Notes under the pieces: model-generated
What the model was told of the DNA's origin: nothing
Database searches by the model: none
Seen by the model: the letters and a program-made list of their open reading frames with translations, nothing else
Assembly: GCA_001298545.1 (NCBI GenBank)
Contig: LJCX01000025.1
Span: 62,001-126,000, forward strand
Direction of reading: 5' to 3'
DNA from: Actinobacteria bacterium OV320
GTDB taxonomy: Bacteria > Actinomycetota > Actinomycetes > Streptomycetales > Streptomycetaceae
Length of the DNA stretch: 64,000 bases
Position numbers and translations under genes: made by a program
Shown: positions 60,864 through 64,000 of the stretch, one piece after another
Position numbering within the stretch: the first letter of the stretch is position 1
How the letters are laid out: each line of letters starts with the position of its first letter

Positions 60864-62270
60864 TCAGACCGGTGTGTCCTGGGCGTCCTCCGGGATCGAC
60901 ACCAGCCAGCGGGTGTCGCGGTGGGGGCGGAGGTAGAAGGCCCAGTAGAGGGTGGCGGCGGCGGTGATGCCGCCCGTCCACACGAGGTAGGCCGTCTCCT
61001 GCTGGGTGAGGATGTAGCCGAGGACGGCGATCAGCAGGACCGGCAGCACCGGCCACAGGGGCATGCGCCAGGCGTGGGTGCCCTTGTGCCGGCCGCGGCG
61101 GGAGAGCAGGGCGGCGACCGCGACGAGCAGGTACATGCCGGTCACGGAGACGCCGGTGACGCCGTACAGGGTGTCCAGGTTCACGAAGCAGAGCAGCGCG
61201 CCGGGCACGCCGACGGCGAGGGTGGCGACCCAGGGGGAGCCGAACCGGCCGAGCTTGGCGAAGAGGTCGTTGACCGGCCGGGGCCAGGCCTTGTCGCGGG
61301 CGGAGGCGAACAGGACGCGGGAGTTCTGGATGACCATCACGATGCCGGCGTTGATGATCGCGAGCGCCACGCAGAGGCTGACGAAGGTGCCGACGGCCGA
61401 GTTGGACCAGGCGGTGACCATGGCACCGATGTCGCCGCCGGTCAGCTCGGTGAGGTCGGAGGCGCCGAAGGTGATGGCGACGACCGGGACCAGGATGATC
61501 ACGGAGGAGATGGCGAGGGTGGCGAGGACCGTGCGGGCGACGTTGCGGCGCGGGTTCTCCAGCTCCTCGGAGAGGTAGACGGCGGTCGAGAAGCCCTGGG
61601 TGACGAAGAGGGCGATGGCGAGGCCGGAGACGACCAGCATGGCGGTGACGGCGTCGGTGTGGCCGTCGGCGCCGGCGACCTGCATCGAGACGAGGCTGCC
61701 CGCGCCGCGGTGGCCGTGGGCGAAGCCCAGCACCGCGACGACGGCCGCCGCGATGACCTCCAGGACCAGGAAGACGCCGGTGATCCAGGCGTTGGCGCGC
61801 AGGTCGAGCAGGCCGGCGAGGGTGGCGAGCAGCATGACGGCGGCGCCCGCGAGCGAGGGGTCGAGGTGGACGACGGGGGCCAGGTAGTCGGCCGTGCCCA
61901 TCGCGATCACCGGCGGGACGATCATGACGACGAGCAGGGAGAGGACGAAGACCAGCCAGCCGGCGAGCCGCCCGGCCAGCGTCGACACCATGGCGTACTC
62001 GCCGCCCGCGCTGGGGATGAGGGTGCCCAGCTCCGCGTAGCAGAACGCCACGGCGATACAGAGCAGCGAGCCGATCGCGATCGTGAGGGCGGTCGCGGTG
62101 CCGAGCGAGCCGAAGAGGTCCGGGACGACGACGAAGAGGGTGGAGGCGGGGGGGACGCAGGAGAGGGTGAGGAGGGTGCCGCCGACGACTCCGATGGAGC
62201 GCTTGAGCTTCTGGGGACTGTCGGGCACCTGAGGGAGGGTGGCCTCGACAGGGCGGAGCGTGTCGGTCAT
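60864..62270 (-). CDS. APC-superfamily amino acid permease
   Basis: 468 aa from the ATG at 62270; about 12 hydrophobic helices. LKRSIGVVGGTLLTLSCVPP, ELGTLIPSAGGEYAMVSTLA and GFSTAVYLSEELENPRRNVA are conserved APC-family segments, with the unwound GGT-type helix 1 and the helix 6-7 region. It imports an amino acid or related amine with protons. It lies downstream of mmsA on the same strand but beyond a strong hairpin, so it is probably only partly co-transcribed. Valine or beta-alanine-type substrates are a guess from the neighbour. Confidence 0.88.
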   Translation of the reverse strand: MTDTLRPVEATLPQVPDSPQKLKRSIGVVGGTLLTLSCVPPASTLFVVVPDLFGSLGTATALTIAIGSLLCIAVAFCYAELGTLIPSAGGEYAMVSTLAGRLAGWLVFVLSLLVVMIVPPVIAMGTADYLAPVVHLDPSLAGAAVMLLATLAGLLDLRANAWITGVFLVLEVIAAAVVAVLGFAHGHRGAGSLVSMQVAGADGHTDAVTAMLVVSGLAIALFVTQGFSTAVYLSEELENPRRNVARTVLATLAISSVIILVPVVAITFGASDLTELTGGDIGAMVTAWSNSAVGTFVSLCVALAIINAGIVMVIQNSRVLFASARDKAWPRPVNDLFAKLGRFGSPWVATLAVGVPGALLCFVNLDTLYGVTGVSVTGMYLLVAVAALLSRRGRHKGTHAWRMPLWPVLPVLLIAVLGYILTQQETAYLVWTGGITAAATLYWAFYLRPHRDTRWLVSIPEDAQDTPV

Positions 62271-62476
62271 GCGGCGATTCCGATCGACTCGTGCGGATGC
62301 CTCCGGCGGCTGTGATGGTGCTGCATGGAACCCCGACGAAAACCGGCACGTCAATAGGTGTTCACCTACGAAATCCGTAGGTGAAGTGCGGGTTGTGCTG
62401 CGTTTACGGTCGTCTTCCGTAAGCAACTACGGCGGCTCGGGTCGTGCGGGAACCGCAGACCGGAAGCCGAAAAAAC
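62271..62476. other. Gap between mmsA terminator and APC permease gene
   Basis: About 200 bp that must contain the permease promoter. An AT-richer stretch (GTCAATAGGTGTTCACCTACG, 62350-62385) has an inverted repeat, AGGTGTTCACCT and CCTACGAAATCCGTAGG, that could be an operator. Confidence 0.45.
62366..62382. promoter_or_regulatory. Palindrome upstream of the APC permease (possible operator)
   Basis: CCTACG AAATC CGTAGG is a perfect 6-bp inverted repeat with a 5-bp spacer, about 100 bases before the permease start. AGGTG(TT)CACCT at 62357-62368 partly overlaps it. A repressor site is plausible. Confidence 0.5.
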
Positions 62477-62507
62477 GTGAAGCCGTCCGGAGTCCGGACG
62501 GCTTCAC
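62477..62507 (-). terminator. Rho-independent terminator of mmsA
   Basis: GTGAAGCCGTCCGG (62477-62490) pairs perfectly with CCGGACGGCTTCAC (62494-62507), 3-nt loop. On the minus strand it is followed by GTTTTTT. Confidence 0.95.
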
Positions 62508-62524
62508 GAGGAAAACGGTGTCGA

Positions 62525-64000
<1,476 letters not shown>

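Noticed and set aside
57262..62349. A single 1695-codon minus-strand open frame and a 1384-codon plus-strand frame across the same region
   Set aside because: Only the first 285 codons from the 3' end (ABC permease) show protein-like sequence. The rest is Arg/Pro/Gly-rich shadow of the hydrolase-ATPase and permease genes, caused by GC-rich third positions.

Overview
The window is chromosomal DNA of a Streptomyces (or very close relative). The evidence is its very high G+C content with matching third-position bias, frequent GTG/TTG starts with 4-bp ATGA/GTGA operon overlaps, and genes that define the genus: chaplins, rodlins, a melC1-melC2 tyrosinase pair, a second single-stranded-DNA-binding protein (SsbB) behind a pair of dynamin-like GTPases, and class-E-type sortase substrates. 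From memory, the order chpG-melC2-melC1, chpF, then long chaplin-chpD-rdlA-rdlB matches the S. coelicolor SCO2699-SCO2719 region. All functional calls are from reading the sequence; no database search was run.

Layout. 1-3745: a PP2C phosphatase (5' cut), a VWA protein and an FHA protein form a phospho-signalling module. 3742-8151: a PCMT-like methyltransferase, a truncated globin, and an ettA-thioesterase-unknown operon. 8380-14785: a thioester-forming (TQXA) sortase-anchored surface protein, ssbB, and dynB/dynA. 15107-23500: a tRNA-Arg followed by a decayed accessory island. The island holds an integrase tail, a UTRA/GntR fragment, several orphan small genes and a complete IS21-family element that splits a pentapeptide-repeat gene. 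Six-base target duplications allow the gene to be rebuilt exactly.

23566-29420: a compact set of genes that looks biosynthetic: a phosphopantetheinyl transferase, an alpha/beta hydrolase, a divergent SpeD-like pyruvoyl decarboxylase, a branched-polyamine-synthase (BpsA/DUF43) fused to a zinc ribbon and a GNAT domain, an FkbH-like HAD protein and a free acyl carrier protein. The last three are translationally coupled. This is the best candidate for an undescribed system: it suggests attachment of an aminopropyl-derived and/or glyceryl unit on a carrier protein.

29561-55003: the developmental cell-surface region. Three short chaplins, one long chaplin with an LPHTG sortase signal, three rodlins, tyrosinase and its copper chaperone, a VKOR-type disulfide enzyme and several small secreted proteins surround a long run of polysaccharide genes (36810-50330). 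That run holds two GT4 transferases, a phosphoglycosyltransferase, an O-antigen-ligase/polymerase, a MurJ-like flippase, a deacetylase, a Wzz-like protein, a BioF2/CelD-type acyltransferase, a secreted glycoside hydrolase, an ATP-grasp ligase and a flavoprotein. Together they suggest that an exopolysaccharide is made alongside the hydrophobic amyloid sheath. Near-perfect hairpins close most of the chaplin and rodlin genes.

55091-64000: a shredded acyl-CoA-ligase remnant, a VWA lipoprotein, an ABC exporter whose ATPase is fused to a whole extracellular X-Pro-peptidase-like hydrolase, an APC permease, and mmsA (methylmalonate-semialdehyde dehydrogenase, cut by the window end).
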